From the NCBI RefSeq assembly GCF_030463535.1, contig NC_132901.1:6109364-6173363 (forward strand): DNA of 64,000 nt. Direction: 5' to 3'. Below the pieces are notes generated by a model. The model searched no databases. It saw only the letters and a program-made list of their open reading frames with translations, and was not told where the DNA came from. Shown here piece after piece: positions 22,732-33,634 of this stretch; position 1 is the stretch's first letter, and the number at the start of each line of letters is the position of its first letter. Made by a program: the position numbers and the translations under genes. This stretch comes from Salminus brasiliensis. Lineage: Eukaryota > Chordata > Actinopteri > Characiformes > Bryconidae.

Positions 22732-23745
22732 CTTGTACTGTTCATTACCAAAAAAAAAAAAAAAGTTCATTACCTTCAGCTAATGGGGCTTATGAAACAA
22801 AGTATGTTTCAGAGAAAAATGATCCAACTATAAACTTTAGCTTGTTGTAAACCTAGATTGATCTCTTAACAGAAATTGAGGCAGAAACCTTTTTTGATGT
22901 ATTTTGATTAAGATCACATGTAGATCATAACCTTTGTTTCAATTAGTGTGTTTTTTTTCCATACAAATGCGATTTATTTAATAATTTAAAAAATAATTAA
23001 AGCAATATATATTATAGCATATAATTTGGTCTAAGGTTTTATGAATTTTGAGTTTGAGTTTTTATTTATTTATTTAAAGAACATTACTTTTCTCAGGTCC
23101 AAAGTCATTTTGTTGAACTGAGCCCCTTGGCTGAGTGGAAGTAAAGTTTCTCAAAATAAAAGCCACAGATAGCCAAAAACAAAGTTGGACAAACACATCC
23201 ATTTGTTTTGTTAATTTTAACCATTACATATGCTGTTAAGTGTACAATACATCAGCCAGTCTAATAAAATGTCTGAATTTTTTCTCATCAACTCATTAGA
23301 AGCAATGTACTGGAACAAGTGTCATATGATCTAAATTAATACAGGTATTCTGGTATATATGCATCAAAAATAGTCTCTGGTTTAGAACTACACAAGTGCT
23401 GGCAAACAGTTCTGCTAATCACTTATCTAAATTAACTAACAAGTTAACTAGGATGTAATTTACAGAAAATGGCAGAGTTCATTCAGCCCATGTATTCTGT
23501 CCAGACAGGGGCTTCATCTGTGAAACTGCAGCTGGACGCTACAGTGGCCTTTTTCATCCGAGGTTGGCAACATACATCGAGTTTAGGCAAAAGTCGTCGG
23601 TTCTCTGAGTAGCCAGTTCTTTATTTTCTAGCCATTTTCTCTATATTCCTGTCTTTAGAGAATTAAAATACAAGCTACACACAATTAAGCTTGCACCAGC
23701 GACGCCCACAGACTATACATCGCAAAAAGAAGAAGAGTCTCTCAC

Positions 23746-23890
23746 CACGGCTCGCTCTCTCAGTGTAGCTCTATCCTCTTTGTGAAGTAAAAGATCATTT
23801 AGAAATTGAACAGCCATGAATTTATGAATCCTCTCTGTCAAGTAGAGGCGTTGAATATAATTTCAAAGTAAAAGTCCTAGTTTGCTTGTT
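23746..23890 (-). other. ZNF unit 1, non-coding exon 1 and promoter-proximal block
   Basis: Minus strand. Homologous to 29674-29860, about 31600-31735 and about 60320-60475. It reads GACTTTTACTTTGAAATTAT at its far end and GAGCTACACTGAGAGAGCGA near the donor, which is GTG followed by GTGAGAG (donor GT at 23745-23744). There is no ATG-led coding frame. The transcription start is not determined. Confidence 0.6.
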
Positions 23891-23899
23891 AAAATCCTC

Positions 23900-24780
23900 T
23901 TACCATTATTGTTTTAATTGAACTCATTCACGTCCAAAAATTAAGTATTACCATAAATGCCACAGTTTTTAATTATACATTATTTTGCTGAAAACAACCC
24001 AATGTAAAGCAGAATCACTTCCATGTTGATCTATTGTGGTTTACGCTGGTCTGTGTGCTGGTGCCACATTGTTAAAAACACAACAATTGTGAATTAAATA
24101 CTCAATCTCTTGTACAGTGAAAATGTAGAAGTTCAGCTTTTATTTATATATGTGGTATGTGTTTTGACTTCCCATCCAAACAAAAATGCATTATGGGTTT
24201 GATTTATAAAGCACACCACTAGATCTATGTCTTGGTAACTAGTTCGGCCATTCATAAACAAGGATTATGGGTTTTACTATTTGTAAGAATTAAACTTGTC
24301 CAAACAGGTTATGTTGAGCACTGAAAGTGTCTAGTATTATGTGTGCCGCACAGATCCAGGGGCCTGGGTTTGACTTTCCCTCTGGTCTCTGTCCACCACA
24401 AGTGGATAAGTGGTGATAAATAAATGATTGTAATCTTTATTACGATACATTAGAAAATATATATTTTAGATGACTGTCATCAGAGATCTTTTGTCTGTAT
24501 TTTGTACTCTTACAGTACAGCAGCTATAGAACATCTTGGTTAGCAGTTTCTAAGACACTTCGCCTGGCACCCTATTATCATTGCCCTTTGGACATCAGTC
24601 AAATTGAGGCCTTGACGATCATTTTGCACTCTTGCGCTTTAACTGACTCATGTGTTTGCTTATTTATATATGCGGCAAATCTTTTCATGTGGCTTCTGTG
24701 ATATTTATTCCAAACCAGGGGTGGCCATAATATTTAGCGGCGGAGGGGTGGTAGCACCTTGGAAAATGTTAACAGTGTGC
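23900..24780. other. non-coding stretch
   Basis: AT-rich with no supported gene. Several short blocks are unclassified. Long open frames are absent. Confidence 0.35.
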
Positions 24781-24781
24781 A

Positions 24782-24991
24782 ATGTTCTGGCGTACTGAGA
24801 GAGTATGGCAGCTCTGGAACACAGTGAAAATAGTGAAGGTGTACCAAAAATGGACTTCTAGCACAATAAGTGCCTCCCAATGGCATAACAGTGGTGCCCC
24901 ATGGGCCATTGATGCCAGAGGGAGACAACAACTCCGGCAGGTTGTACAGCTCAATCAACGCCACAATGGACCTTATAAGTTAACCTTATAA
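24782..24991 (+). mobile_element. Tc1-like transposase N-terminal fragment
   Basis: The frame reads VKVYQKWTS, then SQWHNSGAPWAIDARGRQQL and RQVVQLNQRHN. This matches the helix-turn-helix and linker of a fish Tc1-like transposase (usual form: TYQKWSKEG, then RLIDARGERRLARLV and RRAT). About 65 codons remain; no terminal repeats or catalytic region are seen nearby. Confidence 0.5.
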
Positions 24992-25059
24992 ACATAATGA
25001 ACACGTATCACCTAATGCAGTCATTTCACAATGTCTCAGTAATATTCTGACAAGATTGT

Positions 25060-25895
25060 GAGGACAAATCAGAGGGTGGAGGAATGGACGGCAGTTAAAA
25101 ATGTTTTTTTTTTTTTTTTTACATCAGATTTAGATGTAGTACATTTTGCAAATAGCAACAATAAGGTATGAAACACGTGTAAAATGTTTTATGTTGAAAA
25201 GATGTCAGGAAGCTTAATGGTTTAACAGCTGGTTTAATGCCAGTGCTTGTTCAATTTAAATAATTCTAAACATGAGATATATAGGTTGTTGTTTATAGCT
25301 ATAGGGCATAACTATATGTACAATTAAATTATGAAATAGCCAATGTAGTTGTACTTCAAAGACAGTGGTCCGTGGTTTTAATGCAACCTGCTTTGCAGCA
25401 TGGAGCTGAGAAAGTTTAGTCCTGTGGGCTCTCTGCGACAGTGGCAGGAATGGGCTTCCATAGTAACGTGACTAGCCGTCAAATTTACTTTAATGAAAAT
25501 GTTGTAGCTACTGATTATTAGAACAGACAAAGACAGACTAAGAAGAGATGGACCCATTAATATATTTTTTGTCCTTACTTAAGCCAACACAGCTGCAAAA
25601 ACTGAATAACTGGACTGCTAAAATGCGAATGCCTGAAATGAAACTGCAGAGAATATGACAGCTTGTAACCATTCAAGGTTCACTGAAAATATAAAGTAAA
25701 ATCCTTCAATGATACAAATTTATCTTAATGACACTCATTCAAATCTTTAATGAGCATTTTATGCTGCTTATAATACACACAAACATCAGTTCAGTTGCTG
25801 CTATTAATACTAAAGTATGAAAATAATCATGAAGAGTTTCAAGCTTGTACTGGTCTATCTGCTTCTGTGAGTGTAGCATTGATAGCCAACAATGT
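25060..25895. other. non-coding stretch, including ZNF unit 2 3' region
   Basis: No gene is supported. A T run lies near 25106-25121. From about 25800 to 25895 the sequence is the 3' untranslated region of ZNF unit 2; AAAATAATCATGAAGAGTTT is shared with unit 1. Confidence 0.4.
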
Positions 25896-26987
25896 CTACT
25901 CAGTTATGCCATCTTTCAGTGTGTGAATGTGCTGGTGTTTTTTGAAAGCCCCATGATGTCTAAACCTTTTCCCACACTCTAAACAGTAAAAGGGTTTGTC
26001 TCCTGTGTGAATGCGCTGGTGTACTTGGAGAGTACTCCATCTAGTAAAACTTCCTCCACACTCTGAACAGTGAAATGGTTTGTCTCCTGTGTGAAGGAGC
26101 TGGTGTACTTGGAGTTTATGCTTACTAGTAAAACGTGTTCCACACTTTGAACAGTTATATGGTTTCTCGCCCATGTGAATGTACTGATGTGCTTTGAGAC
26201 AACGGCTGCGAGTAAAACCCTTTCCACACTCTGGGCACTGATGCGGTTTCTCTCCTGAGTGAAAGTACTGGTGTGCTTTGAGACCACGCCTGTCAATAAA
26301 CCTCTTTCCACAATCTGAGCACTGATATGGTTTCTCTCCTGTGTGAACGCGCTGGTGCTGCTGGAGATTCCGCATGTTAATAAAACCACTTCCGCACTCT
26401 AAGCACTGATAAGGTTTCGCCCCTGTGTGAACATACTGGTGTGCTTTGAGGCTACGTCTGTCAATAAAATTCTTTCCACAATCGGAGCACTGATACGGTT
26501 TCTCTCCTGTGTGAATGCGCTGATGTACTTGGAGACTACTCTGTCTAGTAAAACTCATCCCACATTCTGAACAATGATACGGTTTCTCAACTGCATGTAT
26601 GCGCTGGTGTCTTCTGAGATTACCGAGATCACGAAAACTCTTTTCACACTCTGAACAACAATGCGGTTTCTCTCCTGTATGAATGCGCTTGTGTATTTGA
26701 AGATTTATTTGATGTGTGAAACTGTTTCCACAGTCCAAGCACACATACGGTTTCTGGCCTGTGTGAATGCGCTGGTGTGTTTGGAGATTAATCTTTTGAG
26801 TAAAACATTTTCCACAGTCTGAGCACTGATATGGTTTCTCTCCTGTGTGAATGCGCTGGTGTTCTTGGAGATGACTCTTTCGATTAAAACTCTTTCCACA
26901 CTCAGAGCAGTGGTGAGCTCTCTCTTTGACTGTGTTCTGCTGCATTAGTCTGTGAGTCGTGTCAGTGTGGAGAGAACCAGATGACAT
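25896..26987 (-). CDS. ZNF unit 2: C2H2 zinc-finger protein, 12 fingers
   Basis: The protein has 363 residues in one exon. After a short leader ([10 protein letters not shown], then [15 protein letters not shown]) come 12 complete Krueppel-type fingers joined by TGEKP-like linkers, ending [11 protein letters not shown]. Helix segments before the first histidine differ between fingers (for example RKSHLQE, QKINLQT, DRRSLKA, DRRGLKA and SKHKLQV), as expected for DNA readers. No effector domain is visible. The ancestral start used by units 1 and 3 (MDIQ) is ACG here, at 27002-27000. I therefore take the in-frame ATG five codons on, at 26987. The 5' exons at 28936-29017 and 29674-29860 retain good splice donors. 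It is the best preserved ZNF gene in the window. Target and role are unknown. Confidence 0.87.
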   Translation of the reverse strand: MSSGSLHTDTTHRLMQQNTVKERAHHCSECGKSFNRKSHLQEHQRIHTGEKPYQCSDCGKCFTQKINLQTHQRIHTGQKPYVCLDCGNSFTHQINLQIHKRIHTGEKPHCCSECEKSFRDLGNLRRHQRIHAVEKPYHCSECGMSFTRQSSLQVHQRIHTGEKPYQCSDCGKNFIDRRSLKAHQYVHTGAKPYQCLECGSGFINMRNLQQHQRVHTGEKPYQCSDCGKRFIDRRGLKAHQYFHSGEKPHQCPECGKGFTRSRCLKAHQYIHMGEKPYNCSKCGTRFTSKHKLQVHQLLHTGDKPFHCSECGGSFTRWSTLQVHQRIHTGDKPFYCLECGKRFRHHGAFKKHQHIHTLKDGITE

Positions 26988-27004
26988 TTCCTGAATATCC
27001 GTTT

Positions 27005-28935
27005 TTGTTTGTGATGCTCAACAATAAATATGGCTGGAATTCAACAGATTTCCTCCTTGTGGCATCTCCTTGATATGCTTGTTCAAAAGAACATTAGGAA
27101 CAGAGCCAGACCAGGAACACTTCTGCAGGAGGGAAAAACAAAATAAAAAAACTAATTTAATGCAAAATGCTAGAAAGAAAAGTGAGACACACCCACAGTC
27201 TGGTAATGAATTATAATAGTCAATAATGAATTATATCAGTCATGGGTGTTGGTCAATACAAAAAGTTTTTTGTATACAAAATCTTTTTTTTTTTTTTTTT
27301 TAAGATTTCTTTTTGAGAATTCTTTAAATAGATGAGATAGATTTATTCCTTTATGCTGTAAAGTTTTGATAACAAAAACGAACCAAAAGCAAGTCCTGAA
27401 TATGGTGTTGATACCAACACCAAAACCAACACTGAAGTAACACTGATGTTTCTGTGGCACCGAATTACAGTTTTCTCATAGACTGGGACATTGTTGGGAG
27501 AGATTTACAATCAGTGGGTGTAGGTTTGTTCCTTAGTAATATTCTGGATTTTTGATAATTATCTTTGTCATGCTTTGTACAATACTTAAAGCTTTTGTTC
27601 CGGGGTTCTGTTTTTTTGAATGTCTTTATTTATTTCTAATAAAATGTGGTATTATCATTATGTCACAACTATTTTTTTCCCCTCAATCGGAAACCTTATA
27701 AGATGGCGGGTCGAGGCAAAACTGAAGTCCCTAAACCATGCCTCAATAAGTCTGTACCTGTACCTCGCCTAAAACACAATCTCAACAGCTGCTAACTGTG
27801 ACACATAGTTGCTAGAAGAACTTTATAAATGCTTAATTAATTCATTGAACAATCAAGAGTGTTCTAATGGGCTTTAAAATGTCAAATAAACAATAAATAA
27901 GCATTCATTCTTGAGTACCGAAGCCCGTTGAGGCAAAAAAAATAGAGGTAGCTAGCATATGCTAATTTTGATAAGCTCACCTCTTGCTAGCCTTGGTAAA
28001 CTAGTCTCAAATGAGATTGCTCACTAAGCTTTTCTGATTTCCCAGATAGCAAGCAACTGTGAGATTACACTTTGATTAACTCAAGTTAAAGATTTCAATG
28101 CTATTACTGTTAATAAAAATATGAACCGTGTCAAAATATTACCTGACTTTAGGAAGTCCTTTGGTCCAAATATGTGCTTTCAATAGTGGTGAGTGTCCGG
28201 TTTCTAGACATAATGTGGAAATACGCTGTACATGTGATGGGGGAATGAACAACGCATGTAAGGGGTGTGGTCTCAACAGCTCTTCATATGTGCCTTGGAT
28301 TGAGGAGCAGCTTTGCTATTCAACTGTTTTGGTATATATCTACATCTATATCTATGTTTTAGCCAAGATTTTGCTTCAGTATATACATTTTTCCAACTAT
28401 ATACAAGTTTCTCATCTTTAGTTTTGAATATTCACATTTTATTACCATTCATTAATGGAGTAAATTCCTGAAATTTTGCAACCCTAATTGCAATGCCAAT
28501 ATCTAAATATTCCTAATAATTAATGGTTCATTGTTCCTTAAAAGGTTGCAACTGTTATTTTGCTGTTTGTTATTATATCAGTGGCATAAAACAGCAACAA
28601 TACTGTTTATCACAATTAATCCTGGGACAATCTATCGCCCAAAAACACGTATTGTGAAATTTACTCATTTAGCAAGCCCAATAAATAGCTTGCAGTTCAA
28701 CCCCCAGCAACAACATCCCAACTAAATATGGTTACCCTAGCATTTGGATCAGATGTTTTTAAGATGGTGATCAGCACACACTGAACCAAACTTTTGAGTG
28801 GTACAGTATGTTATTTTTACTAGCCAGCTAATGTAAGCCTAACATAAAAGCGTCACAGGATTAGCTACGATTACAGCAACCAAAGTATGTATTAATTACA
28901 AAAAAGATATTCAAAGACGCTATTTTCATACTTAC
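27005..28935. other. intron of ZNF unit 2
   Basis: It lies between the coding exon (acceptor near 27140, CCTGCAG on the minus strand) and exon 2 (donor at 28935-28934). I see no coding region. A poly-T run occurs at about 27286-27302. The open frame at 28128-28421 has no domain and is probably chance. Confidence 0.5.
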
Positions 28936-29017
28936 AGATTTTGTCAGGTTTAGTAGCGACGACCTGAAGAGTCCACCAATAAAGTATCTGGTTCAAACTG
29001 TAGTTTGGTGGTTAGCA
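28936..29017 (-). other. ZNF unit 2, non-coding exon 2
   Basis: Minus strand. Acceptor TTTTTGTGCAAG, then TGCTAACCACCAAACTACAG and onward to CTGACAAAATCT, followed by the strong donor GTAAGTATG. It is closely matched at 32692-32751 and 62128-62205, and in decayed form at 22648-22731. Conserved splice signals around non-coding sequence in several copies support a real 5' untranslated exon. Confidence 0.75.
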
Positions 29018-29673
29018 CTTGCACAAAAAGAGAAAGGGTACAGAAACAATCTTTAAATCTCTCAAGTAAGAAGGTCCATCAGTTCATTACCATCAGCTAT
29101 CCCACTAGCTCCTGGCTAATATACAGAGAAACCCCGCTGCAACTGATTAGAAGGCTGGCCCATTCATTTCTGAGCTAAATCAGTTTAACTGTAGCTGCTG
29201 TATTAGTTGGTTTTGTGGATGTAATTTGGCTACCAAAAATGGCAAACAGTTGATCCAGCATGGGGCTTCTGTCTGTTCAGTTAGTGGCTTCATCTGTAAA
29301 GCTGCAGTTAGACGCTAGCTAACGTTACTTGGTCTTTTTTTTCTGGCAACAGTGAAAGTGTATTATAAACCTGACCAGAAAGAAGCAGATATAAAGGGGG
29401 AAAATCAGTAGACATTTTGAAGATCCTTGAATATCCTTAAATATCGTTTTTTCTGGCGACAGTGAACCGAGGGTTCTTAAACCGACTTAAACCGAGCTTA
29501 GGTCGAAGTTGTGATTGCGGAATTAAAACGCTGATGGTTTGATAACAAAACACACAACCAACACACAATTGGCGCAAGCCTGCTATGTTGGCAACCCTAC
29601 CAAACCGTCTTTATCCACACATCCACCAGCGATGCCCACCGGCTCTACAGCGCCAGAAAGGTGAGTCTCTCAC

Positions 29674-29860
29674 CAGGGCTCGATCGTTCAGTGTCGCTCC
29701 ATCCTCTTTGCGAAGTCAAAGATCATACAGAAATTAAACAGCTAGCTATGAATTCATGCATCTTCTCTGCCGAAGCAGTGCGAGCGGGTGTCGCTTGATT
29801 TATTCGCGTTGAATTTCATTTCAAAGTAAAAGTCTTTTTTACCTTTTTACTTTTTTTTAA
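29674..29860 (-). other. ZNF unit 2, non-coding exon 1 and promoter-proximal block
   Basis: Minus strand. It contains CTTTTACTTTGAAATGAAAT, GATGCATGAATTCATAGC and GATCTTTGACTTCGCAAAGA, ending CGAGCCCTG with donor GTGAGAG (GT at 29673-29672). It is homologous to the blocks at 23746, about 31600 and about 60320. The transcription start cannot be fixed by eye. Confidence 0.65.
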
Positions 29861-30418
29861 CTTGTTGAGTTTTTTTCACCATGATTGTTTTATCAAAGAA
29901 AAAAGACACATTTTATGCTGAAATGTATTTACTACAAAAAAGAAAGTGAAAAAATTAAAATGCTTATCTTCAATAAGCTTGCTGTAGCCATTCATTTTTA
30001 ATTATATATAATTAATCACACATTCCTGCTAAAATAAAAAAAACAACAACAATGAGACCAGAATGAATTCCATGCTGGTCTGTGATAATAATAAAAAAAA
30101 TGCTGTTTTTTTTGTTTGTTTGTTCGTTTGTTTGTTTATTTGCTGGTGACAAGCTATGATGTTTGTTTAGATATTGATTTGTTAATAATAAAATATTTTT
30201 TGAATTAAATTTATTTGTTTGGGTGCTCCAAAGTGTATTATAAACCCGACCAGAAAGAAGCAGGAAAAAAAAGAATCAGTAGACATTTGTGACCAAAATA
30301 CTGAATTTAATATTCAGAAAACAGTCGAAAATAGGATGATTTAGTGTCCTAATTCATCTGCATAATTTACCCTGTTAATAGTTAAACATACAAGTAAAGC
30401 ATATGAGTATAGGTGGTA

Positions 30419-30538
30419 GGTGTGGCGCAACAGATAACACCACTACCTGCCACTAAGTTACAACACCATGTGGGAGACCAGGGTTTGATTCCCGGTCTGG
30501 GTGACTATGCTGCGCTACACCAATAACCTTGTAAGTCA
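30419..30538 (+). mobile_element. tRNA-derived SINE, internally deleted copy
   Basis: GGTGTGGCGCAACAGATAAC is an A-box-like start and GGTTTGATTCCC a B-box. The copy is otherwise the same as the SINE at 33882-34093: CTACCTGCCACT, CATGTGGGAGAC, GCTGCGCTACACCAATAA. It jumps from CAATAA directly to CCTTGTAAGTC, lacking about 60 internal bases and most of the tail. Confidence 0.8.
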
Positions 30539-30999
30539 GAAAAATGTAAATATAGCTGATTTTCAAACACTCCACAAAGACAGAATCTTAGGTGATTTGT
30601 TGTCTTGTACTTGTTTAAATATTCTTGTGCAAATCAAGCATTTCAGTTACATTTTCAGTAACACTTTTAATGTTTTTAATGCTTAAGTTAATAAAATGTA
30701 GTAATTTGAGTAATTAATGTTATTTAATACATGTTTTTAAATGCTTAGAATGCACTCTCTTATTACACTTTCTGCCGTTCACTCCCAGTTAAGAACTCCT
30801 AACTACAGGGTGCTCACAAGGATAGTCATCCCAAGCTGATGCAGTTTTACCTTTCTTGTGTTCAGTTCCTTCAATAGGTTTGATCAAACTGGCTAACTAG
30901 CCTGATCAGCTGACCAGCACAGGGCATGTTTTAATGGCCAACCAGTTAAACCAGAACCAGACAAGCATAAACTAGCTTAGACCAGCTCTGACCAGCATG

Positions 31000-31190
31000 A
31001 ATCCAACCATCTTGTTATCCGCTTCTTCTTCCTGGTCAAAGCCTACACAGAATCCTTGGGTGCAAGGCAGTAATATCCCCTGGGATGCTAGTCTATTGCA
31101 AACTACCCTACACCCAGTCACACTCACAGCTAGGGGAAAATTTATTAAGGCCAATTCACCCACCCTGTGTGTTATCTGAACCCACTTTTA
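31000..31190. repeat. decayed dispersed fish repeat
   Basis: Blocks such as TTATCCGCTTCTTCTTCCTG, GTCAAAGCCTAC, CCTTGGGTGCAAGGCAG, CCCCTGGGATGCTAGTC and CAATTCACCCACC follow the layout of a common fish repeat (usual order: cost of TTATCC, GCGCAAGGCAGG, CACCCTGG, GCCAGTCC, CCAATCCACC). The element class is not determined. Confidence 0.55.
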
Positions 31191-31599
31191 TGATTCTTAA
31201 AATATTCTTAGGCCTTCAGGAAAATGTGTGTCTGTGTGTGTTTATTCCACAATGACTAAACATAGATCATCATGAAACATTATATTACAAGTATTTCATT
31301 ATCTGGGGATCCAACTTTCACTGGTGTCATTATATGAACCACATGATACAAACGTTTTCATGTAACAGTCAATGAACAATACATAACACACGATTACAGA
31401 AGATATGTGTCTGCTTTGTTATTGAGCATGACTAGACTATGGAGTCATCTCCATAGTCTAGTCATTTAACTATTGACAGGGTAAATGTTGCTGATGAAGT
31501 ACTTAATGTACAGATGTGAATAAGGTTAAGTTCAAAAACTTAATTTTATTTTAACAAAAGCCTAAATTCCAATAAAACAATAATAATACAAATTCAACA

Positions 31600-31737
31600 G
31601 CGAACAAGGACTTTTACTTTGACATGATGTTTAACTTGACTAAATCAAGCAACACTAGCTTGCAGTACTTCAACAGAGAGGATTCGTGAATCCACATGTT
31701 TAATTTTATATTTGACTTCGTCCAGCGCAACATTGTG
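31600..31737 (+). other. ZNF unit 3, non-coding exon 1 block
   Basis: Homologue of the other exon 1 blocks: GGACTTTTACTTTGACATGA, CAGAGAGGATTCGTGAATCC, TTTGACTTCGTCC. About 25 bases near the donor are deleted relative to unit 4. GTAAGG remains as a possible donor at about 31736. It points toward exon 2 (32692) and the coding exon (35160). Confidence 0.6.
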
Positions 31738-31759
31738 TAAGGGACTCTCCTTTTTTGGC

Positions 31760-32690
31760 AAATTATAGACTGTGGACATTATTGGCGAATCTAAAGACGG
31801 TTTTCTGCTGTCAGTTTAATGTGTAATGTGTAGGTTGTATTTTGTAGTTTTTTTTTTTTTTTTTTGTCAGTTTCATCAACCTGTCAAATTTTGTATCCCT
31901 TAAAAACAGTTTAAGATCATGCAGTAAAAAATCGATGTAATATAATGGCCTCGATGTTTTAATATGAGGAAAGAACCTTCCATCCAGCCAGGGGCTTTAA
32001 TTCAGTGCTCCAGTTCTGCCTATTTTTGAATGATGTATGATATTAATCAAAATGCATTAAACATGGTTTCTGGCTCAGAATTACAGAGAATACTTGCAAA
32101 AAATTCTGCCTTGCACTTAACTTAATTAGCTAGCTAACTTTACCTGCTGTATTAGTGTTGTGAATTTAATGTACACATCAAGTCAGGGCCTTTATCTGTG
32201 CAAGTCAGGGGCTTTTATCTGGCTGCATCCAGGCTGCAGCTGGATGTTACTGACTCCAGACAGGGGCCTCAGCATAGCATAAGTCATCATAGACTAGCAT
32301 GAAATGTTTTTTTGTTTTTAGCTAATTTTGGGGCTTCGTCTGTGAAACTGCAGCTAGAAAGGTGCTGGCCCAGTCTGGCAAAAAAGTAAGGTAAGTATAA
32401 ACAAGGGAGGTTTCATCTCTATGCACAGATGACCTTCTAAAATATCCTACAGTTTATTTTAGTTTTTCCACTTTCTTACATTGCTTTTCTTTATTCTTTA
32501 TTTATTTATGCATTATTTATTGTGCTAAAATGTACATTTTTGTAACATAAGGATTGCGATTTTGCTAGGTATTTGAAACACGCATGTGGAGTTGTAAGTT
32601 AACAATGCTGATGCTAATGAACTAAAAGTATTTATTTATTTATTCATTTATTTTACACTAAAGTCTTGTACCTTTTCTCTTTTTGTGCAA
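31760..32690. other. intron 1 of ZNF unit 3
   Basis: No gene is supported. Blocks such as GGGGCTTCGTCTGTGAAACT near 32330 are shared with the same intron of units 1 and 2 (near 23510 and 29280), showing that the intron was duplicated along with the exons. Confidence 0.5.
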
Positions 32691-32691
32691 G

Positions 32692-32751
32692 CACAAACCA
32701 CCAAACTACAGTTTACTACATTTTTCATCACTACTGAACCTCACAACATCT
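32692..32751 (+). other. ZNF unit 3, non-coding exon 2
   Basis: Acceptor TTTTTGTGCAAG, then CACAAACCACCAAACTACAG and onward to CTCACAACATCT, with donor GTAAGTATG at 32752. It is shorter than unit 2's exon 2 by an internal deletion. Confidence 0.7.
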
Positions 32752-33634
32752 GTAAGTATGACAACTTTTTATTTTTAAGCGAAAACATTTCATGTAAATG
32801 GTTAAATACCTTGGTTTTTATGACAGTAGCTGTCACGCTCTGTCAGTTAACTTAGAAAATTAGCAAGCTAATGTAAGCCAGCCAGTAATAATAATGTAAG
32901 TTACCTCTTACTTATGTCTTCCACTTTCAACAGCAAATTACAAATTGACAAATGTATTAAAACTGTTACTATTTGTGTTTCATCAGTTGTAACAGCTGTA
33001 ACAGCAATTTTTTAGTTCTTTCTTAAATTGTGCAACCAAAAAGTAACTACTTCCATCATTTAATATGAAATGGAAAATGTGAGTAAGTGTAAATATAAGA
33101 ATCAGTATTCAGCCATATTATGTTCAGGTATTTATTTTTGTGTAGAATAACCAGGAGATTAGAGTCTCCTTAGCTAAATTGTATTTAGAGAATTGGTCCA
33201 ACCATCTGTGTGTCCCTCCTGATTTAAGGTTTACATACTATTTCTAGCCTGCACTATAGGTATAATGACATAATGATCAGACCATATTTTATAAATAATC
33301 AAAGCAAAATTTAGGTAATTCCAAAGAGTTTGTCCCACTGTAGATCAAAAAACGAATAAACAAAAAGAGCACTAAAAGGAACACTCATACTGAAAAGTAC
33401 TATATCAAGCTTTACAGACACAAAATCGTAAATTATACTCAGTTTACAGTTAACCGTCACATAAATGGTTACACACAGTACAACTAGCAGTTAAATGCTT
33501 TGATAACTGTGTGCTCACATAAAATTATAGGATAGAATATAAAGTAAAATATATAAACCTATATAAAATAACCTAACATAAGTAAAGTGTGTGTGTGTGT
33601 GTGTGTGTGTAAAATATATAAATATAGCAACATA

